Virus record (IMG/VR): IMGVR_UViG_3300030687_000029
Location: 1 to 45,917 of that record
Length of the DNA stretch: 45,917 nucleotides
Strand: one strand, 5' to 3'
From: a virus
Positions 1 through 7,268 of the stretch are shown here, piece after piece (within the stretch, counting starts at the first letter, position 1; each line of letters starts with the position of its first letter). The position numbers and the translations under genes were made by a program. The notes below the pieces were generated by a model, which did not search any database, had not been told where the DNA came from, and saw only the letters and a list, made by a program, of their open reading frames with translations.

Positions 1-175
1 TTGCAACGGCGGAACGCTGAAAAGGGAATCGCGTTAGCCCCGGCATTATTTTCCGCCTATGACAGAGAGCAGTTGCGTAGAGATGGCTTGAGCAAAATCA
101 GAATAGCCGGGGCCATTAGGATGCAAAGTATGGCCATAAAACAAAAATGGCGCAATGTTTGCTCTCTCGTATGAG
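1..175. repeat. Terminal redundancy, left copy
   Basis: Bases 1-175 match 45743-45917 at every position except 128 (G) versus 45870 (A). The gene across the ends reads through intact when the two copies are merged. This indicates a circular or circularly permuted genome of about 45,742 bp rather than a functional direct terminal repeat, although a short physical terminal repeat cannot be excluded. Confidence 0.95.
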
Positions 176-1278
176 CCCCACCTGTCAAAGAGGTCGATAA
201 TCGGAATCTGATTGGTTATCGCGAGCTGGTACATGGCCGTTATATATTGCTGTTGTGTGGCAAGAGCTACCACGCTTATAGAGCTCGGTGGGCCAGGAGT
301 CAATATCACATCGCTAGTCGCTTTCCAAGCTGTGATCATGGCCTGCAGATTGGTGGTGAACACAGCCACAGAGGTGCTGTTGGCTCCTTGCCAGTTGTTG
401 ATGCCCAGATCGATGAGAACAACGTCAGGGGCTTGGGTAGGAACGGCGTTAAGCGGAGACCATGGCGCAACCGCAGATGCGTAACTAATGCCAGCAACGG
501 TTCCGGCTCCCGCGCCGCCAATACCACAGTTGGTAACTTGAATAGAGCCTACGGTTGTATTAGAGGCTTCGATGCCGACAACATAGATTGCTGCACCAGA
601 GGACCAATTTAAATTGAGCGTATGTGAGCCGACAGCACCCGCTGCGATAGTTACAGAAGTTAATCCGGCAGCACCGCCCGAAGAGAAAGTGGTTGTGCCG
701 CCTGCATCAACGGCATAGGTTCCAATGCCACCGTTGTTGGTGACGTACCACAATTTGAATTGATTGACCTGACCGGTAGGAGTGAATGCCAAAGACGCAG
801 TGGCCGCGGATGCGGAGTACAGAAGGCCACCCGTTGAAGGCGAGTTTAAGGCAGTCCAACCAGAGCCGATTACCAGGCGAGCATCATTACCAAATTCCGG
901 CGCTAGGCCATTCGCCGCACCCATGACAGAATCGCGATTGGCAGGCATCAGCGTAGAGTTCAGCTGCTTGGCGAGAAGTGTAGGCCAGGATAAGACAGTG
1001 ATGTCTCCTGTATCCGACGTATTAGTGGAATAATCACCATAGGTCGTAGAGTCGCCCACGGCGTACACTCGGCAATTACCGGCGTTGATCTTGACCTTTG
1101 CGGTGCAGGCGACCCAATGCGGCATGAGATAAGGGCTGATGTTGCCAGCGAAGTTGGGCGAGGTGAGGTTACGGACTGATCCGCCCCCAATACCCGATTG
1201 GGCCATTAGCAGAGTAGGAAGCAGAAATAAGAAAGCCATCAGTTTACGTATGACGAGCCGACCGGACGAAATTCCCAT
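46..1278 (-). CDS. Secreted-type SGNH/GDSL hydrolase, probable tail-associated esterase
   Basis: 410 aa. The N-terminus carries a Sec-like signal (hydrophobic FLFLLPTLLMAQ near residues 15-27). A GDST nucleophile motif lies near residue 75, GINN near 292 and a C-terminal LHPNGPGY block near 385-392, all typical of SGNH hydrolases that deacetylate polysaccharide. The usual DxxH is HTLH here, so the acidic triad member is not in its normal place. It lies in the late leftward operon directly before (in transcription) a small structural gene and two beta-helix proteins, which suggests a role in degrading host surface glycan. The start is supported by GAGG 8 nt upstream. The stop overlaps the ATG of the next gene (45788) across the circle junction. 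Confidence 0.8.
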   Translation of the reverse strand: MGISSGRLVIRKLMAFLFLLPTLLMAQSGIGGGSVRNLTSPNFAGNISPYLMPHWVACTAKVKINAGNCRVYAVGDSTTYGDYSTNTSDTGDITVLSWPTLLAKQLNSTLMPANRDSVMGAANGLAPEFGNDARLVIGSGWTALNSPSTGGLLYSASAATASLAFTPTGQVNQFKLWYVTNNGGIGTYAVDAGGTTTFSSGGAAGLTSVTIAAGAVGSHTLNLNWSSGAAIYVVGIEASNTTVGSIQVTNCGIGGAGAGTVAGISYASAVAPWSPLNAVPTQAPDVVLIDLGINNWQGANSTSVAVFTTNLQAMITAWKATSDVILTPGPPSSISVVALATQQQYITAMYQLAITNQIPIIDLFDRWGSYERANIAPFLFYGHTLHPNGPGYSDFAQAISTQLLSVIGGK

Positions 1279-1288
1279 AATAATCCTC

Positions 1289-1609
1289 TTAAGAGAACGA
1301 AATGTGTGCGACTTGAGCGGATGCGGAGCCGATGATGCCGATGCGGCCGGGGTCGGATGCGGAGCCTGCCACGGTGAACCAGTCGCCGGGATTGAGTGCG
1401 CGCGCGTACTGAGTCGCGGTGACTGCGGGAAGCCAGGAGCCGACGTAGATAATGCCGGTGTTGGATGGGTCCGCCTGAATGGAGATGCTGGCCTTCGGAT
1501 GGATGATGCGGGGCACCTTCTGCCAATCGGTGATCAGGGCAGCCGGGATGATTTGAACGGCTGTGGTTCCTACGGTAACTGGCGCGTATGTGCCTAGGTT
1601 ATTGCTCAT
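1289..1609 (-). CDS. Small virion-type protein of unknown function
   Basis: 106 aa from the ATG at 1609, which is preceded by an AAGG-type ribosome site; an in-frame TTG at 1624 is a weaker alternative. The sequence is rich in Gly, Ala, Ser, Thr and Val with beta-strand periodicity (VGTTAVQIIPAA, IYVGSW) and resembles small decoration or fibre-accessory proteins found next to tail-spike genes. No catalytic motif is seen. It ends 11 nt before the SGNH hydrolase and is probably the first gene of the late leftward run. The structural role is inferred from position and composition only. Confidence 0.6.
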   Translation of the reverse strand: MSNNLGTYAPVTVGTTAVQIIPAALITDWQKVPRIIHPKASISIQADPSNTGIIYVGSWLPAVTATQYARALNPGDWFTVAGSASDPGRIGIIGSASAQVAHISFS

Positions 1610-2636
1610 GATGGAGCCTTTCAAATTTCGAAATTATGAACCACTCGGCTATTCAGGAACCCAGGAGCTTGGGTCCGTGCCTTCGGACGAGGTTGCATCA
1701 GAGCGCCGTTTTGAATCGGTTCTGAATCTCTGTGCCGGTCGAGTGTGGTTGGAGGTGGCGGCGTGAGGAATCAACCCTTGCTGTTATTTCCACTGCTCCA
1801 ATACCAATCTAACATGAACCTGGGTCAAAACCGTAGCAAAGGGGCCCCACTATTTTGCGGCGCGGCAAATTAAGAAAAAATGGGGTACTTTTTCTTTCAG
1901 TCAGGTCAACCGTAATACCCAAGGTACGAAATTTTCGCGCCTTCGCTCCGCGGGCGCTCCTTTCGGGGAGCAAAAAGCCTCATCGGTTGGGGGTTTTGGT
2001 CGAAATTCGTGTTTGTGCGTCGTAAACGGGGTCATTTTGGTCTGGGCCGTCGAAAACGGCGTTCACGAAACATGAACAGCGGTCGCGCGTGAACCTTTTT
2101 GGGGCACACTCAGTAGGGCGAGCGAAGCTCGCCTTGCGTTTAACTGCCGTTGAATCAAGCAGTTAGGAGGGTGGCCCCCGGGTTTGGCGTAGGGTTGCCG
2201 GTTGCGCGCCCGGCTTTTGGCCATGTGTGGCGATGTCGTTGAATCCAGGCTTGCGAGTGCCTTCGTTTGGCTTCGAAGTTCTGCGGATTTTTCCAAAATT
2301 TTTGAGCTAAGCCCTTTCGATTGATGTCGCTATGCGCCCGCGCGCCTACGTCCATACCCCCGAGGCCCTCCCGCCCCAAACTTTCGACCGGGGTGGTCGC
2401 GTTCAACCGAGCTAAACCCAATGATGTCAACGTTCGCGACATACTTTCTAACGTTTGCTTAGTAAGCTCGCTTGAGCGTAACACGAATTGCGAGGATCGT
2501 AACACGCAGGTCGGTGAGCTTGATTGTGGTGTGCGCCTGGTCCACCCCAACCTGTAGTGTTTACCATGTTGCCAACATGCGGCCGCAACAAAAGGCCAAC
2601 CATATCGGCCAGCCTTGTGTCAATACACCTCGCGAG
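1610..2636. other. About 1 kb without a convincing gene; probable regulatory region
   Basis: No open frame here has a good ribosome site or protein-like composition. The stretch holds several hairpins: GCTCC/GGAGC near 1957-1972, GGCGAGC-GAA-GCTCGCC at 2117-2133 and GTTCACG/CGTGAAC at 2061-2094. It also holds one copy of the dispersed 16-bp element (2091-2106). On the minus strand, two TTGACC hexamers read toward the late genes, but their -10 boxes are poor. It separates the early leftward genes from the late genes and is the natural place for a late promoter or a packaging or replication site. Confidence 0.5.
2091..2106 (+). repeat. Dispersed 16-bp element, copy A
   Basis: GAACCTTTTTGGGGCA, a match to the intergenic element also found at 6085, 6117, 10915, 30051, 30084, 38220 and 39904. 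It lies in the gene-free stretch before the late genes. Possible operator or stoperator; function unknown. Confidence 0.6.
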
Positions 2637-2834
2637 CTATCCGCGATACGCAACTAGGCGGCAATTCTCTTGCTGCCGAATGTACACACTCAATTCCGTC
2701 CCAACGCAAGCGTGCGCCCGACCCAAAATACGTTCCGCATCCTTGTGAGCGTCAAACATGTCCAATGGGCGGTCCATATCGTTCAAATGGTAAAGCGCAT
2801 TCTTAATCACTTTGTAAGCCTCAGTAGTCCGCAT
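2637..2834 (-). CDS. Small early protein, unknown function
   Basis: 65 aa, mixed charged and helical, with no recognised family. The start is supported by GGAGG 9 nt upstream and by a strong promoter (2858-2886) placed directly before it. It is the last gene of the leftward early cluster before the 1 kb gap and has its own promoter, separate from the cluster. Confidence 0.6.
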   Translation of the reverse strand: MRTTEAYKVIKNALYHLNDMDRPLDMFDAHKDAERILGRAHACVGTELSVYIRQQENCRLVAYRG

Positions 2835-2857
2835 TGTGTGTTGCCTCCAGTTCCAAT

Positions 2858-2886
2858 AGAATAGCCGCCCGCATCCCCAATGTCAA
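2858..2886 (-). promoter_or_regulatory. Sigma70-like promoter, leftward
   Basis: On the minus strand: TTGACA (2886-2881), 17-bp spacer, TATTCT (2863-2858), then a ribosome site and the gene starting at 2834. Directly upstream is ACGAAAGTTGTATT (2899-2886), identical to 14 bases upstream of the rightward promoter at 5911, which suggests a shared activator or repressor site. Confidence 0.7.
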
Positions 2887-2908
2887 ATACAACTTTCGTG
2901 CTACTCGA

Positions 2909-3058
2909 TCACGAACCTTGATCGGCCGGAAACAACTTTTCGTAAAGCGCTTTGACTGCTTCTTTCCACTCTTCAAGCTGTTGAGGGTGGGTTTCTCCTT
3001 CCCCATATTCAAACGAATGTGCCCCACAAAGCGGGCAATAATCACCTTCATCTGTCAT
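2909..3058 (-). CDS. Small zinc-ribbon-like protein
   Basis: 49 aa beginning MTDEGDYCPLCGAHSFEYG. One CPLC knuckle is followed by an acidic helix. The ATG overlaps the stop of the upstream gene (ATGA), typical of translational coupling. With only one CxxC it would need dimerisation or partner residues to bind a metal. A longer frame on the same strand (start 3051) is rejected because it lacks coupling and has random composition. Confidence 0.6.
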   Translation of the reverse strand: MTDEGDYCPLCGAHSFEYGEGETHPQQLEEWKEAVKALYEKLFPADQGS

Positions 3059-3636
3059 TCCGCGCTCCCCCTCACATTAATCCAGCACACGGCCTGTAGA
3101 TCACGCGCACTAATCGTGCCAATCTCACGCGCTGCTTGCTTATAAGCATCCTCAATCAACAGATAGGTGTTACCGCGCACACCTGCCTTATCATAATCCG
3201 GCAACGCCACCTTTGTTGCCCAAACATCCACCGTGACCATACTTTGATCCCCCAAGATGTTATAGTAGAACCGATTGACCTTATAACTGCCTTCACTCGA
3301 ATTCAACTCCTCAATCGGGTCAAACTTATAGCTTCCAAGCGCGATATTCCAAGCTTTAGTGACGTTTCGCAACGTCCCGCCTACACTTGGCATAACTTCC
3401 CCACTACGCGCTGCATCGCACACCCTAACCGCATACTCAATGTTCTTATCCCACCTCTGCCGTGGACTCAATGCCGCTATAACTCCAGCGCCAGCAACCA
3501 CACTCGGATGCATAACTCCGGCCATCTCCCGTACAGCAGGATACCAATTCTTGCCGGCCGCAACCGTCCACTTATCGGCCGACCTATAACACTCGACAAT
3601 CCGCGCTATCATCACCTTATCCGCAACAGTTACCAT
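3055..3636 (-). CDS. Conserved phage protein with ALSPR...W..N motif, possibly DNA-glycosylase-like
   Basis: 193 aa. The segment around residues 55-70 (AALSPRQRWDKNIEYAV) matches a recurrent phage family in which this motif sits in a helical fold reminiscent of helix-hairpin-helix glycosylases; a later VTVDVWATKVAL segment is also typical. I recall this family as uncharacterised, so a glycosylase role is an inference. It overlaps the upstream gene by 7 nt and the downstream zinc-ribbon gene by 4 nt, so the three are probably co-translated. Confidence 0.65.
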   Translation of the reverse strand: MVTVADKVMIARIVECYRSADKWTVAAGKNWYPAVREMAGVMHPSVVAGAGVIAALSPRQRWDKNIEYAVRVCDAARSGEVMPSVGGTLRNVTKAWNIALGSYKFDPIEELNSSEGSYKVNRFYYNILGDQSMVTVDVWATKVALPDYDKAGVRGNTYLLIEDAYKQAAREIGTISARDLQAVCWINVRGSAE

Positions 3637-4079
3637 GATATCCGCCGTTCCTGTAACTTCAACACAGTAAAATCATACTGATCAGTCGGGAATGAGCCGG
3701 TTTGCGCGAACCAATTACCCTGCCCATTCACCTCAATATCAACTAATGCCTCAAACAACGGCGAACTAACCTTACGGAACCGCATCTGAAGTATCTGGTA
3801 CCGAGCTGCTTTTGCCTCACCCTCCGGATCAAATCCCGCATCCACAGCCAAATGCGCTGCATCGTGCCATGCGCGAAACATCCAATTGATACGCGGCTCA
3901 CCAAAGATACTCGTCTGCGAATGCAGCGTATTGACTGAAAACACGCCACCTCGCATCTGAGAATCCGCCTTCATCTCTTCAAACGAACCATATTGATCTC
4001 GCGTAAGTGTATAGCGCAGGTCACCTGCCATCAACTCAACCACGCGATTAAACTCCGGACTCAAAACTCGCATCTTCAC
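3630..4079 (-). CDS. Conserved phage protein with HDAAH motif
   Basis: 149 aa from a GTG at 4079 with GGAGG 7 nt upstream. Longer in-frame starts to 4121 lack a spaced ribosome site and overlap another gene. A WHDAAH motif near residue 75, followed by acidic residues (DPEGE), could form a metal site. No named family is recognised. It overlaps the following gene by 7 nt, and the two may act together. Confidence 0.6.
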   Translation of the reverse strand: MKMRVLSPEFNRVVELMAGDLRYTLTRDQYGSFEEMKADSQMRGGVFSVNTLHSQTSIFGEPRINWMFRAWHDAAHLAVDAGFDPEGEAKAARYQILQMRFRKVSSPLFEALVDIEVNGQGNWFAQTGSFPTDQYDFTVLKLQERRISW

Positions 4080-4192
4080 CTTTGCACCTCCATATACTTT
4101 AACAACGTCCAAATCTGCCAAACCTCATTGAATGGAGCCGAATACAACGCGCGCGTTAAACGGTAGACAATCACCAACTGTTCAGCTGTCAT
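4076..4192 (-). CDS. Small early protein (38 aa)
   Basis: Begins MTAEQLVIVYRLTRAL and ends in a TGA overlapping the GTG of the next gene. The start has GAGG 6 nt upstream. Amphipathic helix with several aromatic residues. Function unknown; tight packing and ribosome site argue that it is real. Confidence 0.5.
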   Translation of the reverse strand: MTAEQLVIVYRLTRALYSAPFNEVWQIWTLLKYMEVQR

Positions 4193-4195
4193 ACA

Positions 4196-4276
4196 TCACC
4201 TCGATCTAGTAGAAGCATAGCCGAAGGCGAGACAAGTTGCAAGGAAAAAAGCTACAACTATCGTGGCATCAGGCAT
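4196..4276 (-). CDS. Tiny single-span membrane protein (26 aa)
   Basis: MPDATIVVAFFLATCLAFGY followed by a short basic tail. One predicted membrane segment. The start overlaps the stop of the upstream 62-aa gene by 8 nt. Phages often encode such membrane peptides early; no function can be assigned. Confidence 0.4.
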   Translation of the reverse strand: MPDATIVVAFFLATCLAFGYASTRSR

Positions 4277-4457
4277 TATCTTTTCCCCCTGTAAAAGGGT
4301 TCTCCTGTTCGATCCATTCGTAACGCAGTATGAGACTCTTACCGCTGTCAACGTGGCGAACACGACAGGTAAAAGCATACATGTGAGTGACCATGTAGCT
4401 GCCACCTTGCCATTTAATCACTTCAAACTTGACTGGTCTGCTAACCGGCTCTTGCAT
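4269..4457 (-). CDS. Small early protein (62 aa)
   Basis: Begins MQEPVSRPVKFEVIKWQGGS; beta-rich, basic in the middle. The ATG is preceded by GGAGG-like sequence (ATGGAGGTCTA). About 45 nt further upstream is a TTGACA (4504-4499) whose -10 match is poor, so a promoter there is uncertain. No family recognised. Confidence 0.55.
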   Translation of the reverse strand: MQEPVSRPVKFEVIKWQGGSYMVTHMYAFTCRVRHVDSGKSLILRYEWIEQENPFTGGKDNA

Positions 4458-4563
4458 TAGACCTCCATGACTCGACTGAAATAAGTATCACGCGGACATG
4501 TCAAGTTTTATCGCAGATAAACACGCGCATGAATGCGGCTTTCCACGACCCGACGTGGTTGGC

Positions 4564-4677
4564 TTAGTCATGGACTTTGCCGGTTTTCAGGTACTCAATC
4601 ACCTGTTCAGGGGTTGGTATCTCGTCCGGGTCGGGCACTCGTTTCGCGGCCTCGACTTTCTTAGCTGTGGTTGCCAT
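4564..4677 (-). CDS. Small early protein (37 aa)
   Basis: Begins MATTAKKVEAAKRVPDPDEI: a Lys/Ala-rich N-terminus, then an acidic Pro-rich segment and a short helix. A very strong ribosome site AAGGAGGGCG lies at 4682-4691. No known family. The small size fits the early host-takeover gene class, which is inference. Confidence 0.55.
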   Translation of the reverse strand: MATTAKKVEAAKRVPDPDEIPTPEQVIEYLKTGKVHD

Positions 4678-4719
4678 TTAACGCCCTCCTTCTTTAAACG
4701 AACCATTGTCCACTACGAA

Positions 4720-4881
4720 TTATGCGTCCCATCCTTCTACCGGCCGGCCTGCGAGCGTGAGAATCATGTGAGCGTTTGCGCTAACCTGCACCCATTCCAC
4801 TTCAAGCGGGATACCCGATTTAACCACCATGCCGAAACCATCCTCAGTCTCAAGCCGAATTGTCACCATGTCATCATACAT
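4720..4881 (-). CDS. Small early protein (53 aa)
   Basis: Starts MYDDMVTIRLETEDGFGMVV; the ATG overlaps the stop of the upstream gene (ATGTATGA), which decides this start over longer in-frame ones. Predicted beta-sheet. Function unknown. Confidence 0.55.
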   Translation of the reverse strand: MYDDMVTIRLETEDGFGMVVKSGIPLEVEWVQVSANAHMILTLAGRPVEGWDA

Positions 4882-5143
4882 ACCGGTTTGCCTCTCTCTC
4901 TTCCATCTCGTCCAACCACTGTGAGTAGAACCGCTCGTGAAGGTATTGATCGCAAGCTGCAACTTGCAACATGTCAGCTTGGTTACCCTCGTATATGAGC
5001 AAATCCAACGCCGTCTTGAGAATCAGCCGCAGCGAATACTTGCCACCATTCAACAAGAAGAGTGCATCCTTCCGCGTGAGAATGTGCATCGAATTGCGCC
5101 CCTTACCTGGACTGCCCAATTGCCATTTATCCGGGTCAATCAT
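4874..5143 (-). CDS. Small early protein (89 aa)
   Basis: Mostly helical (LTRKDALFLLNGGKYSLRLI, then a C-terminal acidic helix). GGAGG lies 5 nt before the ATG, and the ATG overlaps the TAA of the preceding gene. No family recognised. Confidence 0.6.
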   Translation of the reverse strand: MIDPDKWQLGSPGKGRNSMHILTRKDALFLLNGGKYSLRLILKTALDLLIYEGNQADMLQVAACDQYLHERFYSQWLDEMEEREANRYV

Positions 5144-5322
5144 TACAACCTCCCGATCAACGTTTGATGTTCGATGAGCGTGTGCGGAACTTCATTCCGA
5201 CACTGCGTACACTTCAGACTATACGCAAACTCCGGTGTCGACCACGTGTAACCGAGACGACCACGTGCGCCCAATTGAGCCACGTTCCGGCCGCATCCCT
5301 TCTCATCTACATAATCGCCCAA
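5143..5322 (-). CDS. Small cysteine-containing protein, TTG start (59 aa)
   Basis: Reads (TTG)GDYVDEKGCGRNVAQLG... and carries CTQC near residue 40, so it could be a zinc knuckle. The TTG lies 5 nt after AGGAGG inside the end of the upstream membrane-protein gene, and the stop overlaps the next ATG. Function unknown. Confidence 0.5.
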   Translation of the reverse strand: MGDYVDEKGCGRNVAQLGARGRLGYTWSTPEFAYSLKCTQCRNEVPHTLIEHQTLIGRL

Positions 5323-5399
5323 AGTAAACCTCCTATCGCGCCCAGCGTTAGAACCTCAAAAAGAACTGCGTACCAGATACCCTTCATCAATCCGCTCAT
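5307..5399 (-). CDS. Tiny single-span membrane protein (30 aa)
   Basis: MSGLMKGIWYAVLFEVLTLG and on to AIM; almost entirely one hydrophobic helix. GGAGG lies 8 nt before the ATG. It overlaps the TTG-start gene by 16 nt, and the internal AGGAGG of this gene serves that one. Function unknown. Confidence 0.5.
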   Translation of the reverse strand: MSGLMKGIWYAVLFEVLTLGAIGGLLWAIM

Positions 5400-5556
5400 C
5401 TTGTGATACCTCCGATTCATCTACCCCTCTTACGAAATACCTTTTGGTTCCTTGGTATATCCAGCGTGACTCTTGAAGCTGCTCTGCGTCCATCTCTTCG
5501 CGAACGTGCATGATCCAACGGGCTTCGGCCAGAAAGTTTGCTTGCTCAACGGTCAT
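5356..5556 (-). CDS. Small acidic early protein (66 aa)
   Basis: Begins MTVEQANFLAEARWIMHVRE; helical, charged. A ribosome site GAGGAGATGACGAG precedes the ATG. It overlaps the next membrane-peptide gene by 44 nt. No family recognised. Confidence 0.5.
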   Translation of the reverse strand: MTVEQANFLAEARWIMHVREEMDAEQLQESRWIYQGTKRYFVRGVDESEVSQDERIDEGYLVRSSF

Positions 5557-5614
5557 CTCGTCATCTCCTCAACTGCAATAATCATCTCATGAGCCACATA
5601 AAACCGCAATCAAT

Positions 5615-5800
5615 TTAATGAGCGTTGTCCACCTTTGCCTGCGCATAATCGTGACACAGCAAGGCATCATCGCCTGAGGACATACAGGATCTATAAGCCG
5701 CAGCGTAAACGCGCGCATCCTTCACACGCTGGTCCGCTGCACGCTCGCCATAGATCAAACCAAATATCAGGACCGCAACCAAAATCAGTGTCGTTTTCAT
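5615..5800 (-). CDS. Small exported or membrane-anchored protein (61 aa)
   Basis: MKTTLILVAVLIFGLIYGER forms a signal or anchor helix, followed by a helical domain with two Cys (SCMSSGDDALLCHD) that could make a disulfide outside the membrane. It is the first gene of the leftward early cluster. Function unknown; superinfection exclusion is one possibility for such proteins, not shown here. Confidence 0.55.
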   Translation of the reverse strand: MKTTLILVAVLIFGLIYGERAADQRVKDARVYAAAYRSCMSSGDDALLCHDYAQAKVDNAH

Positions 5801-5910
5801 GTTTTGAGATTACGCTTGACAACTCGTGAGCACCATGTCACTTTAGTGTTACATGGTTACTTTTTCCCACCGCCGAGTTACCTGCGTTTGTCCATACGAC
5901 GAAAGTTGTA

Positions 5911-5940
5911 TTGACGCGCGCCGGGTCACTCTGCTACAAT
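5911..5940 (+). promoter_or_regulatory. Sigma70-like promoter, rightward
   Basis: TTGACG (5911-5916), 18-bp spacer, TACAAT (5935-5940). The preceding ACGAAAGTTGTATT (5899-5912) is identical to the sequence upstream of the leftward promoter at 2858-2886. The transcript would run across the palindrome and the 20-bp repeats. Confidence 0.65.
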
Positions 5941-5972
5941 CGGTTACCGAAGTAACTTTCGCCTTTTCTTCC

Positions 5973-5986
5973 CCTAGACGTCTAGG
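5973..5986. promoter_or_regulatory. Perfect 14-bp palindrome, possible operator
   Basis: CCTAGACGTCTAGG, about 26 nt after the predicted start of the 5911 promoter. Its size and symmetry suit a dimeric repressor site; no binding protein is known. Confidence 0.4.
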
Positions 5987-6084
5987 TGTCTCAGATTTGA
6001 GTCACAAAGCCGGTTTGTGTATCATTTTTGAGACATTGACGATATTTTGAAAGATCGGTGACGATATTTTGGAAGATCGAGGCG

Positions 6085-6131
6085 TGCCCCAGAGTGGTTC
6101 ATGCATTCAACCGCGGGAACCTTTCGGGGCA
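6085..6131. repeat. Dispersed element, inverted pair B/C
   Basis: TGCCCCAGAGTGGTTC (6085-6100) and GAACCTTTCGGGGCA (6117-6131) face each other across 16 bp and can form a hairpin. Both match the intergenic element found at five other places. They lie between the second and third 20-bp repeats. Confidence 0.6.
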
Positions 6132-6160
6132 AGTGACTGACGATATTTTGGAAGATCCGC

Positions 6161-6189
6161 TTGACACCGCTCAGTGAGTTTGCTACATT
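6161..6189 (+). promoter_or_regulatory. Strong sigma70-like promoter for the rightward early genes
   Basis: TTGACA (6161-6166), 17-bp spacer, TACATT (6184-6189). It is flanked by 20-bp repeats on both sides and lies about 100 bp before the first rightward gene (6290). Confidence 0.75.
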
Positions 6190-6289
6190 CAACTTACGGC
6201 ATCGGGAGTCGATGACGATACTTTGGAAGATCGCATTATAACACGAGGGCAAAAAAATGATACATGGTACAATAGAACAGGAGCGAAAT

Positions 6290-6511
6290 ATGACACCACA
6301 ACAGGAACGTATCTTCTCACTTCAGGCGTCACGCAATTGGGGGCCGTTCACAGCTGATGAGATTGCGCATCTCAATCGGATGGCGATTCCCAACCGTCGC
6401 AACCCGGCAGATGTTCAGCGCCCCTACGTAGCCGATCTGATCCGAGTCCTACGGCCGGGCGAAACGTTGGAGAACATTCAAACGATTCAAATGCCGGGGG
6501 AGGAGCGCTAA
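6290..6511 (+). CDS. Early protein (73 aa), unknown
   Basis: Begins MTPQQERIFSLQASRNWGPF. This ATG is preferred over one at 6257 because AGGAGCG lies 5-6 nt upstream. Helical, with an Arg-rich middle (PNRRNPADVQRPYVADLIRV). First gene of the rightward operon. No helix-turn-helix is evident, so a regulator cannot be claimed. Confidence 0.6.
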   Translation: MTPQQERIFSLQASRNWGPFTADEIAHLNRMAIPNRRNPADVQRPYVADLIRVLRPGETLENIQTIQMPGEER

Positions 6512-6566
6512 AGCGCGACGGCTCCCGTACTTTGGGTGGTACGAACGACCGAGAGGGGAAAATGGC

Positions 6567-6845
6567 ATGCCATGCAAGCACAGTTTCAGCGATTACATTC
6601 AGGTGCGGAATATCCGCGAGGGGAGGGTGGGGGAAAAGGGGTTGGAGACGGTCTTCTTGCATTTAATCGTTGGACCCCTTATCTTCACCCAAGTGTCGTA
6701 TCAACCCGTAACCCGCAGTCTTCGATTGAATGCGCGCGGCGTAGAACTCAAAGGCAGTTACGTCGACATCATCCGCAAGATGATTGTCTCAGAAATCAAA
6801 CAGCTTCAAAAACCAAAGGAGGATGACAATGGTACACCCAAATAG
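6567..6845 (+). CDS. Early protein (92 aa), unknown
   Basis: Begins MPCKHSFSDYIQVRNIREGR; beta-rich centre, basic C-terminus. A GAGGGG ribosome site lies 8 nt upstream. Overlaps the next gene by 17 nt, and the next gene's AAAGGAGG lies inside it. No family recognised. Confidence 0.5.
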   Translation: MPCKHSFSDYIQVRNIREGRVGEKGLETVFLHLIVGPLIFTQVSYQPVTRSLRLNARGVELKGSYVDIIRKMIVSEIKQLQKPKEDDNGTPK

Positions 6846-7263
6846 CAAAAAGTGGAATAGTGGTGAGTATCTGGAGGGACAGGCCACTTTGTCCGGCACG
6901 CATGATAGTGCCATAGGAACCATACGCTCACACGTCGAGGCAGCAGATGCTCAGAAGAGGGGCCACGGCCCAAATCAGGCCAGCCGTGACTGGAATAAGC
7001 TGGGCTTGGTTGGCACTAAGGCTACAAATATGAGCAACACCAATCCGGAGTCACGTGTACGTCGGTGTGGGCGCTGCGAAGAGTATGCAATCGGTCGCCT
7101 GGGTGCAGGTCTGTCGGTTCTAGAGATCCCAGCACACAGCGAGGATGAGCACCTAGATTACGCACGCAGTCGGACGAAGTTGCCGAAGGATCGTGTGTGG
7201 GATACTGCGCGCGAAGCCTTCAGTGACGGACGCCGCACAGCAAAAACCCCAACACTCGATTAA
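6829..7263 (+). CDS. Early protein with CxxC (144 aa), unknown
   Basis: Starts MVHPNSKKWNSGEYLEGQ after AAAGGAGG with 6-nt spacing, which decides this ATG over upstream ones. One RCGRC knuckle near residue 80; hydrophilic throughout. No known family. Followed directly by a promoter. Confidence 0.55.
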   Translation: MVHPNSKKWNSGEYLEGQATLSGTHDSAIGTIRSHVEAADAQKRGHGPNQASRDWNKLGLVGTKATNMSNTNPESRVRRCGRCEEYAIGRLGAGLSVLEIPAHSEDEHLDYARSRTKLPKDRVWDTAREAFSDGRRTAKTPTLD

Positions 7264-7268
7264 TTGTG

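Larger units (their letters stand above)
6038..6233 (+). repeat. Four direct 20-bp repeats around the early promoter
   Basis: Consensus GACGATATTTTGGAAGATCG at 6038-6057, 6060-6079, 6139-6158 and 6214-6233, each differing by at most one or two bases. Copies 1 and 2 start 22 bp apart, copies 2 to 3 79 bp, copies 3 to 4 75 bp. Copy 3 ends 2 bp before the -35 box at 6161, and copy 4 lies downstream of the start site, an arrangement suited to repression by looping. Iterons of a replication origin are an alternative. Confidence 0.8.
5801..6289. promoter_or_regulatory. Divergent early control region
   Basis: A 489-bp gene-free stretch between leftward and rightward early genes. It holds two rightward sigma70-like promoters (5911-5940 and 6161-6189), a perfect 14-bp palindrome (5973-5986), four 20-bp repeats (6038-6233), an inverted pair of the dispersed 16-bp element (6085-6131) and several GTTAC motifs (near 5849, 5859, 5876, 5943). 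A leftward promoter for the gene at 5800 must lie here too, but no clear pair of hexamers was found. Confidence 0.75.

Noticed and set aside
2155-2550. Minus-strand 131-aa open frame in the 1 kb gap
   Set aside because: Random-looking composition, no ribosome site, and it covers repeats and hairpins; overlapping plus frames look equally random.
2821-3051. Minus-strand 76-aa frame over the 49-aa gene
   Set aside because: It lacks coupling and includes the promoter at 2858-2886; the 49-aa frame with CPLC and ATGA overlap is better supported.
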